DNA from: Stenotrophomonas beteli
GTDB lineage: Bacteria; Pseudomonadota; Gammaproteobacteria; Xanthomonadales; Xanthomonadaceae
NCBI RefSeq assembly: GCF_001431665.1
Contig: NZ_LLXV01000021.1
Location: 62,001 to 126,000 of the forward strand
Length of the DNA stretch: 64,000 nucleotides
Direction of reading: 5' to 3'
In this document: piece after piece, positions 17,977-25,936 of the stretch
Layout of the letters: every line of letters begins with the position of its first letter
Position numbering within the stretch: position 1 is the first letter of the stretch
Notes under the pieces: generated by a model
What the model saw: the letters and a program-made list of their open reading frames with translations, nothing else
What the model was told of the DNA's origin: nothing
Databases searched by the model: none
Program-made: the position numbers and the translations under genes

Positions 17977-19419
17977 TCAAGAGCCTGGCAAGCAATCCAA
18001 ACAGGCTTCCGGCGGTGGCGGTGGGATGACCAGCTTGCGCTGTATTTGACGCAAAGCCGTCCGAACACCTTCCTCGACAACCGGGTGATAGAACGGACTG
18101 TCGATCATCTGCTGGACGGTATCTCGCCGCTGAACGCTCCACGAAAGCAGGTGGCCAATGTGTTCGGCCGATGGGCCAACCATCTCTGCACCCAAGAAGG
18201 TTCCTGTGGCGCTGTCGGCGTAGACACGGATTACCCCGTGGTTCTCCAGCATGACCCGGCTGCGCCCCTGATCAGCAAACGATGCCTCTCCAACCTCAAA
18301 GGCCGCGCCACTCTCGCTCAACTGCCGGAAGGTGGCGCCCGCCATCGCGATCTGGGGGTTGGAGAACACGATCCCCAGTGGTGCCCTGCGTGGACGGGGG
18401 CGCACGTTTGGATAGCGGCCCGCGTTGTCACCTGCGATGCGGCCGTCGTCTGCGGCCTCATGAAGGATATCGGCCATCCCATTGGCATCCCCGGCAACGA
18501 AGATGTGCGGGCAGGTGCTCTGACCGGTAGCGCGGTCGACCATGGGCAGTCCGTAGCTGTCCAAACCAATACCGGCTTTGTCCAAGCCGATTCCGAGCAT
18601 GTTGGGCTTACGACCTGTCGCAGCAATCAAGAAGTCGAATGTCTCAGTGCTGCGAACACCCTCAGAATCCTCGGAAACCACTAATACGCGGCCATCCTCC
18701 GTGCGCGAGGGTGTGACCTTTGCGCCCAGGCTCACAGGAACTTCTTCAGAGAAGATGCGCGTGGCCTCCGCCGCAACCACTGGGTCGCTCAGCGGTCCGA
18801 TGAGCCGGCTGCGACCGTAAAGGCGAACCGTCACTCCAAGGCGATGCAGGGCCTGTGCCAACTCAAGGCCGATGACCCCGCTGCCAACAACGGCCACTGA
18901 GCTGGGCAGATCAGTCCACTCAAAAACGTCATCGTTCACAAGAAGCCGGTCGCCCAGCGTCTCACGCCATCCCTCCGGAACGAAGGGGCTGGACCCTGTC
19001 GCTACAACGATGCGATCAGCTTCGACGATGGTGGATGACCCGACTAAAAGCTCATGAGGGGAGAGGAACGTCGCCTTGCCGCGCAGGCGGTGCTCCTCCG
19101 GCCACGCTTCTACCGACTCCACAACGAAGCCGACGAAGCGATCACGCTCGCGGCGCACCCGAGCCATTACTTCCCGTCCGTCGACCTTGATTGCTCCAGG
19201 CATGACGCCAAAGCTCGGCGCCAACGCCAGCATATGAGCAGCATCTGCGGCACTGATGAGCAGCTTGCTCGGCATGCAGCCAACCCTCGCACAGGTGGTT
19301 CCGTAGACGCCACCTTCAATCACCACGATGCTGTCGGTATGCGCTTTGGCCGCGCGGTAGGCTGTCATTCCGGCACTGCCGGCGCCAATGATGGCGACAT
19401 CAACCTTGATACGAGTCAT
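17977..19419 (-). CDS. Dihydrolipoyl dehydrogenase-like flavoprotein
   Basis: This 480-residue class I pyridine nucleotide-disulfide oxidoreductase has an FAD-binding GAGSAGM near residue 12 and the redox disulfide CARVGC with MPSK following (about residues 43-52). The NAD(P)-binding VVGSGVIGLELA is near 180, the second FAD motif IFVAGDANG near 310, and the C-terminal HPVVEEG supplies the catalytic His-Glu. These enzymes pass electrons from NAD(P)H to a disulfide. No 2-oxoacid dehydrogenase genes are nearby. Its place as last gene of a thioredoxin/OsmC/FrnE cluster suggests it reduces a thiol carrier there (inference). An extra C-terminal CLDC pair is unusual. Confidence 0.85.
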   Translation of the reverse strand: MTRIKVDVAIIGAGSAGMTAYRAAKAHTDSIVVIEGGVYGTTCARVGCMPSKLLISAADAAHMLALAPSFGVMPGAIKVDGREVMARVRRERDRFVGFVVESVEAWPEEHRLRGKATFLSPHELLVGSSTIVEADRIVVATGSSPFVPEGWRETLGDRLLVNDDVFEWTDLPSSVAVVGSGVIGLELAQALHRLGVTVRLYGRSRLIGPLSDPVVAAEATRIFSEEVPVSLGAKVTPSRTEDGRVLVVSEDSEGVRSTETFDFLIAATGRKPNMLGIGLDKAGIGLDSYGLPMVDRATGQSTCPHIFVAGDANGMADILHEAADDGRIAGDNAGRYPNVRPRPRRAPLGIVFSNPQIAMAGATFRQLSESGAAFEVGEASFADQGRSRVMLENHGVIRVYADSATGTFLGAEMVGPSAEHIGHLLSWSVQRRDTVQQMIDSPFYHPVVEEGVRTALRQIQRKLVIPPPPPEACLDCLPGS

Positions 19420-19534
19420 CTGAGACCTCTTTTCGCCAGTGCATTGCAGTTGCCTGCAGCACGATCAGCGGAGAATGAATCGACCTCAACTTGTGGACGG
19501 CCGATTCGAACATTTCGGAGCATTCGGTTGTCGA

Positions 19535-19900
19535 CTATTGGCGTGCGCTATCGAGTCGCTTCTGAGCCCACTGCGCGATACGCGGTGCGGACAACGAGCC
19601 CAGGAGCCTGCCTACTTCTTGACCTTGCTCGTCATACATCAGGAGCATCGGCACAGCAGCGACCTTCAACGAGTCCAACAGCTGCGGATCCGTCGCTGCA
19701 TTCACCTTGAGGAATCGGGCCTTTGTGCCCATTGCCTCGGCGGCGGTAGCGAAAGCAGGCTCCATCGTCTTGCAGGGAGGACACCATGGTGCCCCTATGT
19801 AGAGCAGAAGAGGATCGGCTGTAGAGCGCGCAATGCGGTTGAATCCCATGGCGTTCACTTCTTCCACCTTCCCAACCCATGAAGGCACGGACGTGTTCAT
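19535..19900 (-). CDS. Thioredoxin-family protein with WCPPC active site
   Basis: The protein has 121 residues from ATG 19900 (GGTGAAG just upstream), with a thioredoxin fold and active site APWCPPCKTMEP at about residues 38-49. Classical thioredoxin has WCGPC; proline in the third position changes redox potential. The cis-proline loop VAAVPMLLMYDEQGQ is present. It has no signal peptide, so it is cytoplasmic. It lies between the flavoprotein gene and a second WCPPC thioredoxin in the same minus-strand operon, which suggests a dedicated thiol relay (inference). Confidence 0.85.
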   Translation of the reverse strand: MNTSVPSWVGKVEEVNAMGFNRIARSTADPLLLYIGAPWCPPCKTMEPAFATAAEAMGTKARFLKVNAATDPQLLDSLKVAAVPMLLMYDEQGQEVGRLLGSLSAPRIAQWAQKRLDSARQ

Positions 19901-19957
19901 CGCTTCACCTTCTTTGCTACGCGGGCGCCCCATAGAGGACGCCCGCTTGGTTGTGGC

Positions 19958-20287
19958 TTACTCGCCCTTTACGAACGGAGCGATCTGCTCGTGCAAAGCC
20001 TGCTTAGGCATCGCGCCGACGATCTCCTTGGCGACCTTGCCATCCACGAACACTTTCAAGGTAGGGATGGACCGCACCCCAAATCGCTGAGCCAACTCCG
20101 GGTTCTGATCGATATCGACCTTGACCACGTGGAGCTTGCCTTCAAGCTCATCGGATATCTCTTCCAAGGAAGGGGCGATGGCTCGGCAAGGCGGGCACCA
20201 AGGGGCCCAGAAGTCCACCAGCACCGGCGTCTTGCTTTCAATGACGTCGGACTCGAAGTCGAAGGTTGTCGTGCTACGGGTTGCCAT
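19958..20287 (-). CDS. Thioredoxin, WCPPC type
   Basis: This 109-residue protein is close to canonical thioredoxin in length, with VDFWAPWCPPCRAIAPSLEE as the active-site helix, VDIDQNPELAQRFGVRSIPT carrying the cis-proline, and the usual C-terminal G and F/V pattern. The start ATG 20287 has a GAGGTG ribosome site; the longer frame adds only MRCD. It shares the WCPPC motif with its neighbour but is otherwise different in sequence, so the pair is not a recent duplication. Likely a cytoplasmic electron carrier within the redox operon. Confidence 0.9.
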   Translation of the reverse strand: MATRSTTTFDFESDVIESKTPVLVDFWAPWCPPCRAIAPSLEEISDELEGKLHVVKVDIDQNPELAQRFGVRSIPTLKVFVDGKVAKEIVGAMPKQALHEQIAPFVKGE

Positions 20288-20327
20288 GTCACACCTCATC
20301 TGTAGCCCGCATTAGCGGGGTAGTTGA

Positions 20328-21449
20328 TCAGACGACTTCTGCGGCGGCGCTAGCGCCATCGTAGGTCGGATAGTCCGTGTAACCCTTGGCTCCGATCACG
20401 CCATAGAAGGTGGACGGATCAGGCTTTGCCAGCGGCCAGCCGTTCTTCATCCGCTCCACCAGGTCGGGGTTGGAGATGAAGTTGGTGCCGAACGCAATCA
20501 GGTCGAGCTCGCCCTTGGCCAGTTCCGCCTCGGCCAGCTCCTGGGTGAACCCACCTGCACCGATCAGCGTGCCCTGATATGCCTTTCGGAACGCGGCGCC
20601 GAAGCCAGCCGGCGTGCCCGCTGCCGAGATCGTGGTCTGGTAGTTCAGATGCACGAACGCCAGGGTCCGCTCGTTCAGAGCCGAGGCCATGCTTGCCCAC
20701 GCTTCAGCCTCGCCTTCGAAGGCCTCCATATCGTAGATGCGACCAAACGGGGACACGCGAACGCCCACCTTCTCGCCGCCAATTTCAGCCGCGACCGCGT
20801 CGATGGTTTCCAGCAGCAGACGCTGACGGTTCTCGATCGACCCACCATACTGGTCGGTGCGGGTATTGAGCTTGCTGCTCAGGAACTGGTCGAACAGGAA
20901 CGCGTTGGCGGCCATCAGTTCGACGCCATCGAAGCCCGCATCCATCGCACGACGCGCAGACGAGGCGAAGTCCTGAATGACACGCTTGACCTCATCGGTG
21001 GTCAGTGCACGCGGCTTGCTCGGAAGCACCGGGCCTTCCTTGCCAGGCTCGACCCATGCGTAGACCATCGTGGTGGTCGCCGGCACGTCGCCCGACGACA
21101 CCGGCGCGACGTTGCCCGGCTGCAGCGAGACGTGCGACAGCCTACCGACGTGCCAGAGCTGGGCAAAGATCTTGCCGCCATTGGCATGCACCGCATCGGT
21201 GACTTTACGCCAGCCTTCGGTCTGCTCATCGGTGTAGAGGCCGGGGGTATACAGGTATCCACGACCCTCATCGGAGACCGGAAGGCCCTCGGTGATGATC
21301 AGACCGGCCGAGGCGCGTTGGCCGTAGTAGAGCGCCGTCAGTTCGCTCGGGATGTTCTCCGGCGTGCGGGTGCGGGTCATCGGGGCCATGACGACGCGGT
21401 TTGCCAGCGGCAAGCCGGAAAGGTCGTAGGTAGTGAACAGCTTGCTCAT
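20328..21449 (-). CDS. Old Yellow Enzyme family ene-reductase with altered active site
   Basis: This 373-residue flavoprotein has the family's (beta/alpha)8 barrel. Visible parts are the N-terminal NRVVMAPMTRTR, the FMN-side FAQLWHVGRLSH, LNTRTDQYGGSIENRQR, and IGAGGF/IAFGTNFISNPDLVERM near the C-terminus. These enzymes use NAD(P)H to reduce activated alkenes, quinones or nitro compounds. The canonical substrate-binding segment E-L-H-x-A-(N/H)-G-Y reads E-L-M-A-A-N-A-F (residues 177-184). The anchoring His is Met179 and the proton-donor Tyr is Phe184. The protein is otherwise full length, so this is divergence rather than decay. Confidence 0.9.
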   Translation of the reverse strand: MSKLFTTYDLSGLPLANRVVMAPMTRTRTPENIPSELTALYYGQRASAGLIITEGLPVSDEGRGYLYTPGLYTDEQTEGWRKVTDAVHANGGKIFAQLWHVGRLSHVSLQPGNVAPVSSGDVPATTTMVYAWVEPGKEGPVLPSKPRALTTDEVKRVIQDFASSARRAMDAGFDGVELMAANAFLFDQFLSSKLNTRTDQYGGSIENRQRLLLETIDAVAAEIGGEKVGVRVSPFGRIYDMEAFEGEAEAWASMASALNERTLAFVHLNYQTTISAAGTPAGFGAAFRKAYQGTLIGAGGFTQELAEAELAKGELDLIAFGTNFISNPDLVERMKNGWPLAKPDPSTFYGVIGAKGYTDYPTYDGASAAAEVV

Positions 21450-21519
21450 GATGGTCTCTCTTTATTGAATACGCAGTGCGAAGGGGCTGCTGCTACAGGT
21501 GCTGTAAATGGAGGAAGGC

Positions 21520-22080
21520 TCAGCCCTCGACGACTTCGAGCTTCGGAACCATGCGGATTGCCTTGGAGAAGTTGGCGTAGTTCACCGAGGTTTTAGTAAC
21601 GGTTCTGTGCAGCTCTTCCACTTGCTCGCGCGATCCATCTGTGTGCAGCCGAACCACGTAGCTCACCTCGTCGTAGCCAGGATTGACGCTCTCATCCAGG
21701 CCCAGCACGCCGCGCAGATCGAGCTCGCCATCGGTTTCGATTTCCAAGCTGTGGATCGTGATGCCCATGGCAGCAGCATTGACCGCATAGCCCACCGACA
21801 AGCACGCATTGAGGGCGGCCATGAGCAGTTCCTGCGGATTCGGCGCCGTGTTCTGACCCAGGAACTCCAGCGGTTCATCCGCGGCAATCTCGAAGTGGCG
21901 CTTGTACTCTTCACCGCGGATCGAATACCGGCTCACGGTCGCAACGCTGCGGGTCTGGTTCTCCCACTTCGTCTTCACGTTGAAACGGGCACTACGCTTT
22001 GCAGGCTCAGTGGTTGCGGCGACTTCTTGTGCGACAGCCTGAAGAGCAGAGACGTCAATGCCGTTGAGGTTGGTGGTCAT
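21520..22080 (-). CDS. OsmC/Ohr-family protein
   Basis: The protein has 186 residues from ATG 22080 (AAGGACC upstream); a longer frame to 22137 lacks a ribosome site. The OsmC fold is recognised from the central helix PNPQELLMAALNACLSVGYA with the peroxidatic cysteine and the preceding FLGQNTAPN. The second cysteine of hydroperoxide-reducing members is not found in the expected C-terminal stretch (TVTKTSVNYANFS), so catalysis would need an external thiol. OsmC proteins remove organic hydroperoxides or bind thiols. It sits in the operon led by the FrnE-like gene. Confidence 0.85.
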   Translation of the reverse strand: MTTNLNGIDVSALQAVAQEVAATTEPAKRSARFNVKTKWENQTRSVATVSRYSIRGEEYKRHFEIAADEPLEFLGQNTAPNPQELLMAALNACLSVGYAVNAAAMGITIHSLEIETDGELDLRGVLGLDESVNPGYDEVSYVVRLHTDGSREQVEELHRTVTKTSVNYANFSKAIRMVPKLEVVEG

Positions 22081-22186
22081 TTGAATGGTCCTTTCAAGAA
22101 TGCGCCCTTGGCGCGTTGAAGTGCATCGGAAGGGCATCGAGCCACTTCCTTAGATTTATCGATATCTCGTTGCGTGTCCGGAAGGC

Positions 22187-22867
22187 TCAATGGCAGCCGT
22201 CGATGCCGCAGCTTTCGCCTTCGCCGGCGACACTCATTGGCGCTGGCATCTCACGGGCTGCTTCAAGGATGGCGCGTTCGAACACATCCACTTCTCGAGC
22301 ACCGGAGACAAACACCTTGTTGTTGAACAAGAACAACGGAACGCCATTGGCGATCTGGTTTGCATCCATTTCATCGCGTCCGATCTCAGCGGCGATGCGC
22401 TCAGAGTCGAACTCGAACAAGGTGTCCGTCACGCCGACCTCTTTGGCAAGCGATGCCAGGACGTCCTGGTCAAAGATGTCGATGCCATCGGTGGTCGCTG
22501 CTTTGTAGATGCGCTCGCTCAGCAGCTGGGACACCACCGGGGAGCGGATACTCTTGACCAGCGCATGCGCAACCGTCGTATCACCGAAACGCATGGTGTC
22601 GAAGTTGTAGACCAAGCCTTCCAGGATGCCATTCGTGCTGACGGCCGCCATCATCCGATCTGCGCCCGCCGGCCCGCCCAGCTTCTGATACAACGCGGTC
22701 TTGTAGTCCATGGGCTTGCCCCCTCGCGCAAGGCGATAGGCCTTGTGAGTCACCTCAACCTGGACCTGCCCTGCGAGCGAGACAACCGCCTTTTCAAAGC
22801 GTTTCTTCGCAATCCAGCACCACGGGCAGACGTAGTCCGACCAGATGTCCACCTTGACCGTTTTCAT
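22187..22867 (-). CDS. FrnE-like DsbA-family oxidoreductase
   Basis: The protein has 226 residues from ATG 22867, with GGAG six bases upstream. The N-terminal thioredoxin strand leads into DYVCPWCWIAKKRFE, the CPWC active site of the FrnE branch. The inserted helical domain follows, and then NGVPLFLFNNKVFVSGA with the cis-proline. An extra C-terminal CGIDGC pair resembles the second disulfide of FrnE proteins. It has no signal peptide, so it is a cytoplasmic thiol oxidoreductase. It is the first gene after a CTACC-N8-GGTAG operator and probably leads the operon that runs down to the flavoprotein gene. Confidence 0.88.
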   Translation of the reverse strand: MKTVKVDIWSDYVCPWCWIAKKRFEKAVVSLAGQVQVEVTHKAYRLARGGKPMDYKTALYQKLGGPAGADRMMAAVSTNGILEGLVYNFDTMRFGDTTVAHALVKSIRSPVVSQLLSERIYKAATTDGIDIFDQDVLASLAKEVGVTDTLFEFDSERIAAEIGRDEMDANQIANGVPLFLFNNKVFVSGAREVDVFERAILEAAREMPAPMSVAGEGESCGIDGCH

Positions 22868-22898
22868 GACGCTCTCCATTAATCCGAGCAGATGCGAA

Positions 22899-22916
22899 CT
22901 ACCATTCAGTCGGTAG
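22899..22916. promoter_or_regulatory. Operator copy 1, CTACC-N8-GGTAG
   Basis: CTACC at 22899-22903 and GGTAG at 22912-22916 flank eight bases, 32 bp upstream of the FrnE-like start. The same arms and spacing occur at 23574 and 24816. Probable binding site of the TetR-family repressor encoded next door. Confidence 0.7.
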
Positions 22917-22979
22917 GCTAAGCATCTGTAAAAAATGCCGTGCGAGCCCTCAGTGCTTGAAGGCAGCACCGCGATAAGG

Positions 22980-23543
22980 TCAGGCGTTTTCGACGATCAG
23001 CCTGATGACACTTGGCTGCAACGAGTCGGCGTCTTTGGTGGCCCAGTTGATGAAGCTGGAGCCCTCCAGAACACTGAGAAGCAGGAATGCTTTCTGCCTG
23101 GCGCCACTGCCTTTGGGGATTTGCTTGAGCTTGATGCCTTGCTCCAGCATTCGGGTGAGCCAAGTCAGCTGCATCTCAAAGAACCGCTGAGTCAATTGCT
23201 GCATGCTCGGTGGCAACGCGGACATCTCTGCAGCCAGCGCCCCGCATAGAGGGAGCAACTTGCCGTCGTCACCAGATTTAAAGATCTGGAAAAAGGCTTC
23301 AAGGCGGGCAACCACATCGCTGTGCTGAACCTCAACACGATCGAACTCGGTGCGGACTCGTTCAATGTAGTCCTCCACGATTGCCCCGCCCAAGTCTTCC
23401 TTGGTCGGGAAATGGTGATGGATGCTTGCCTTGCGAATGCCGACAACCTCAGCGAGGTCCGCGTAACTGAAGGCGCTGTAGCCGCGGGTTCGCATCAGGT
23501 TTTCAGCGGTGTGAACCAGGGCGTCGCGTGTGCCAACGGCCAT
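22980..23543 (-). CDS. TetR/AcrR-family transcriptional regulator
   Basis: This 187-residue protein has a typical TetR N-terminal helix-turn-helix, LMRTRGYSAFSYADLAEVVG followed by IRKASIHHHFPTKEDL (residues 17-53). The C-terminal helical ligand domain includes MLEQGIKLKQIPKGS and SSFINWATKDADSL. Such proteins usually repress neighbouring genes until a small molecule binds. It is flanked by genes for electrophile and peroxide handling. The CTACC-N8-GGTAG palindrome lies upstream of its own start and at two further starts in the cluster. The inducer is unknown; a cysteine near residue 100 (PLCGALAAE) could serve as a sensor (inference). Confidence 0.92.
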   Translation of the reverse strand: MAVGTRDALVHTAENLMRTRGYSAFSYADLAEVVGIRKASIHHHFPTKEDLGGAIVEDYIERVRTEFDRVEVQHSDVVARLEAFFQIFKSGDDGKLLPLCGALAAEMSALPPSMQQLTQRFFEMQLTWLTRMLEQGIKLKQIPKGSGARQKAFLLLSVLEGSSFINWATKDADSLQPSVIRLIVENA

Positions 23544-23573
23544 CTCGATACCTCCACTTTGATGAGATCAACT

Positions 23574-23591
23574 CTACCTACCACATGGTAG
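23574..23591. promoter_or_regulatory. Operator copy 2, CTACC-N8-GGTAG
   Basis: CTACC 23574-23578 and GGTAG 23587-23591 lie inside a longer near-perfect palindrome, CTACCTACCACATGGTAGTT. It is 31 bp upstream of the tetR start, which suggests autoregulation. Confidence 0.75.
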
Positions 23592-23638
23592 TTAGTCAAT
23601 GCCCAACGACAACCTCATTGCCGTCGTTGGGCTGCGGT

Positions 23639-23989
23639 TTACGCACCAATCTCGTCATACGCCTCAAGAGCGCGCGAGGAGTAGACATAGGCGGCGCCGG
23701 CATTGAGTGCGATGGCGGTGCCCAGGGCAGCGGCGATTTCTTCCTTGGTCGCCCCGGCCTTCTTGGCCGCGCCGGCATGTGCAGCGATACACCCATCGCA
23801 ACGGGTGGTCACAGCCACCGCGAGCGAGATCAGCTCATGGGTCTTGGCGTCCAGCACGTTGCCCTCACGGGTAGCGAGCTCCAGCTTATGGAAGGCGCTG
23901 GCCACAGGGGCATTGGCCTTGTTGAAGCCACTGACACGCTTGATGAGCGACTTCAGCTCTTCGGTCCACTTCTTTTCCATTTCGTTCAC
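23639..23989 (-). CDS. Carboxymuconolactone decarboxylase/AhpD-like protein
   Basis: This 116-residue single-domain protein of the CMD/AhpD superfamily has the motif VTTRCDGCIAAHAGAAKKAG at about residues 60-80. It holds the CxxC pair and downstream His used by AhpD for thiol-dependent peroxidase chemistry. It lacks the extra features of true protocatechuate-pathway decarboxylases. It begins 14 bases after the SDR stop and shares its promoter. The start may be MEKKWTEEL, three codons in. Likely a cytoplasmic peroxide or electrophile defence enzyme. Confidence 0.88.
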   Translation of the reverse strand: MNEMEKKWTEELKSLIKRVSGFNKANAPVASAFHKLELATREGNVLDAKTHELISLAVAVTTRCDGCIAAHAGAAKKAGATKEEIAAALGTAIALNAGAAYVYSSRALEAYDEIGA

Positions 23990-24003
23990 CTTTGTATGTT
24001 GGA

Positions 24004-24798
24004 TTAATTGCCGAGCTTGCGAGCAGCCATGACGCCGCCGTCAACGTCCCAGACCGCGCCGGTCACCCAGGAGGCCTTGTCAGACAGCAGGAAGATGACG
24101 GTCTCTGCAACGTCGCGCGGTGTGCCATTGCGACCCAGCGGGTGGAAGCTCTTGAATGCATCCAAAGCCCCAGTGAGTTGCTCGCCGGGGATGAAGCGCT
24201 CAAAGATCTTGGTTTCCACCATGCCGGGGCTGACTGCGTTCACGCGGATGCCGTGCTCCGCCAGCTCTGCAGCAACGTGCCTGGTCATTGCATCCAACCC
24301 CATCTTGGCCATCGAGTAGGCGGGCGCCTTCACCGTTTCGATGGCCTGGCGGGCCGCAACAGCGGTGACGTTGACGATCGAACCCGGCTTCTTCTGCGCG
24401 ACCAGCGAAGCGGCCACCTGCTGGGTGATGAAGAACAGCGAGCGATTCAGGTCGAGGAAGTTGTTGTAGTCCTCAATCGAGTGCTCCAAGAATGCCTTCG
24501 GATAGAAGATGCCTGCCGTGTTGACGAGGAGGTCAATGTCGCTGTGTTCCGCCGCCAGCTTTGCAAGCAACGTCTGCACGCTTTCCGGGTTCGAGAGATC
24601 TGCGGCGAAAGCAGCTGCCTTGCCCTCCCCCGCTACGGCCGCCAACTGCTGGCGCGCAACCTCTGCCTTTTCCGGGCGATTGCCGACCACAACGACCGCG
24701 CCGCCCTGCTCGGCCACCATTTGGGCGACCTCCAGGCCGATCCCACTGCTGCCACCCACGACCAACAACTTGCGACCGTCGAACTGTTTGATGTCCAT
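24004..24798 (-). CDS. Short-chain dehydrogenase/reductase
   Basis: This 264-residue protein has the classical SDR features: the cofactor motif GGSSGIGLE at about residues 14-22, LVNTAG near 88, a serine/threonine in IVNVTAVAAR, the catalytic YSMAK near 158, and VNAVSPGMV after it. The second strand ends in NRPEKAE rather than an acidic residue, which favours NADP(H) (inference). It is the first gene of a two-gene unit with the AhpD-like protein. A CTACC-N8-GGTAG operator lies 18 bp before its start. Substrate unknown; a carbonyl detoxifier would fit. Confidence 0.9.
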   Translation of the reverse strand: MDIKQFDGRKLLVVGGSSGIGLEVAQMVAEQGGAVVVVGNRPEKAEVARQQLAAVAGEGKAAAFAADLSNPESVQTLLAKLAAEHSDIDLLVNTAGIFYPKAFLEHSIEDYNNFLDLNRSLFFITQQVAASLVAQKKPGSIVNVTAVAARQAIETVKAPAYSMAKMGLDAMTRHVAAELAEHGIRVNAVSPGMVETKIFERFIPGEQLTGALDAFKSFHPLGRNGTPRDVAETVIFLLSDKASWVTGAVWDVDGGVMAARKLGN

Positions 24799-24815
24799 CT
24801 GATTGGCCCTTATGC

Positions 24816-24833
24816 CTACCTAGTGGTTGGTAG
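24816..24833. promoter_or_regulatory. Operator copy 3, CTACC-N8-GGTAG
   Basis: CTACC 24816-24820 and GGTAG 24829-24833 flank eight bases, just upstream of the SDR start. The match extends to CCTACC/GGTAGG. Same arms and spacing as the copies at 22899 and 23574. Confidence 0.75.
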
Positions 24834-24982
24834 GCTATGCCGATGATCGATGGGTGTCAAGAAAGACTCGCGGCCTTTTCATTCAGCTTGTTCAGGTCTA
24901 GCCCTGAACCACCTAGGGAGCCCTGGGCTGACCTTGGTCAGCCATAGCAGGTCGATAAATAGTGGAGCGCCGCAAAAGGACG

Positions 24983-25297
24983 TCAGAGAGTCCCGATCTC
25001 GGAAATGGTTACCTGTGCTTCTACAAGGACAGCGACCAGCATCCGTCCCCCGGCAACGGTCCGCCCCACGCTTTTGTTGAGGTAGGCCGCCTGCAGCCGG
25101 CCGGCCTCCAATACGGCGTCAAGTTCGAAGCTGCCCGGACGCCCGCGCAATGGTTCCCCGGGTAACGCCAGGCCACCTTCCAGCGGCTGCAGCCGTGTCG
25201 GAGCACCGCCCGCATGGGCACCGACGCGTTGATCGCTGCGGCCAAAACGGGCCTCAGGGACGCCTGCGAGAACTACCGGACGGCGCTGATCGAGCAT
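24983..25297 (-). pseudogene. Copy C of the unrecognised small family
   Basis: The minus frame is open for 104 codons and ends ISEIGTL. Shared elements with copies A and B are LALPGEP, VLEAGRLQAAYLN, GRTVAGGRML and the tail. It is the most diverged copy. No good ribosome site or ATG is visible, so it may be a relic, although its frame is uninterrupted. The rest of 24834-25396 holds nothing I can interpret. Confidence 0.5.
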
Positions 25298-25396
25298 CGA
25301 GGGACGTAGGCGGCCATCGTCGCGGCGTCTTTTGCGGACCGCCCAAAGGCGACATTTCCCCTCCCTTTGACGGTTTTTAGAAGTTCGTGGCCCGCC

Positions 25397-25891
25397 CTAC
25401 AGACTGGTGGCGCGCCACGCGCGCCCGATCAACCCGCCCACCAGTGGCGCAATCGGGAAGACGGTGTAGAGGGCGGCCAGCGCCAGCGGCGGGACGGAAA
25501 CAAAGAAATTGCGTTCCGATTCAATCAGACCGGGGTAGAAGATTCCCACACCGATGCTCGCCAGCTGGATCGCGACCACGACCAGCGTCCCCATCAGTGC
25601 CCCCTTCCAAAAGCCCCCGCGCCTCGGTTCCAAGAAGGGATTGACCGCCTTGGCTGCCCGAACGCGCGCCGCCCGCCAGTTCAGCACGTAAAGCAGCAGG
25701 AGGAGCGCCAGCGCGCCGACACCGGCAGCGAACGCCGCCACAGCCTGCCAGGCAAACCCCAACTCTCCAGAAATTTCTGCACCTCCTACGAAGGCGAGCA
25801 GGCCAGCGCCTCCAAGAAGGACCGTTGCGGGTGCGAGCAGGCCCCACTGCATAGTGGACGCGGTCGAGTGAGAGCGAACGTGAACATTCAT
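25397..25891 (-). CDS. Unrecognised inner-membrane protein
   Basis: This 164-residue protein has about four membrane helices: LLAPATVLLGGAGLLAFVGG, AFAAGVGALALLLLLYVLNW, ALMGTLVVVAIQLASIGVGI and VPPLALAALYTVFPIAPLVG. A short basic cytoplasmic loop (WRAARVRAAK) and a charged tail separate them. The ATG has GGAGG at ideal spacing. It lies 45 bases after a lipoprotein gene and a periplasmic-protein gene on the same strand, so the three probably form an operon of envelope proteins. No family is recognised. Confidence 0.65.
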   Translation of the reverse strand: MNVHVRSHSTASTMQWGLLAPATVLLGGAGLLAFVGGAEISGELGFAWQAVAAFAAGVGALALLLLLYVLNWRAARVRAAKAVNPFLEPRRGGFWKGALMGTLVVVAIQLASIGVGIFYPGLIESERNFFVSVPPLALAALYTVFPIAPLVGGLIGRAWRATSL

Positions 25892-25936
25892 GGAACCTCC
25901 AAATGAGCGAAACCGAGGGCGGGTTACGGGGGCCGA

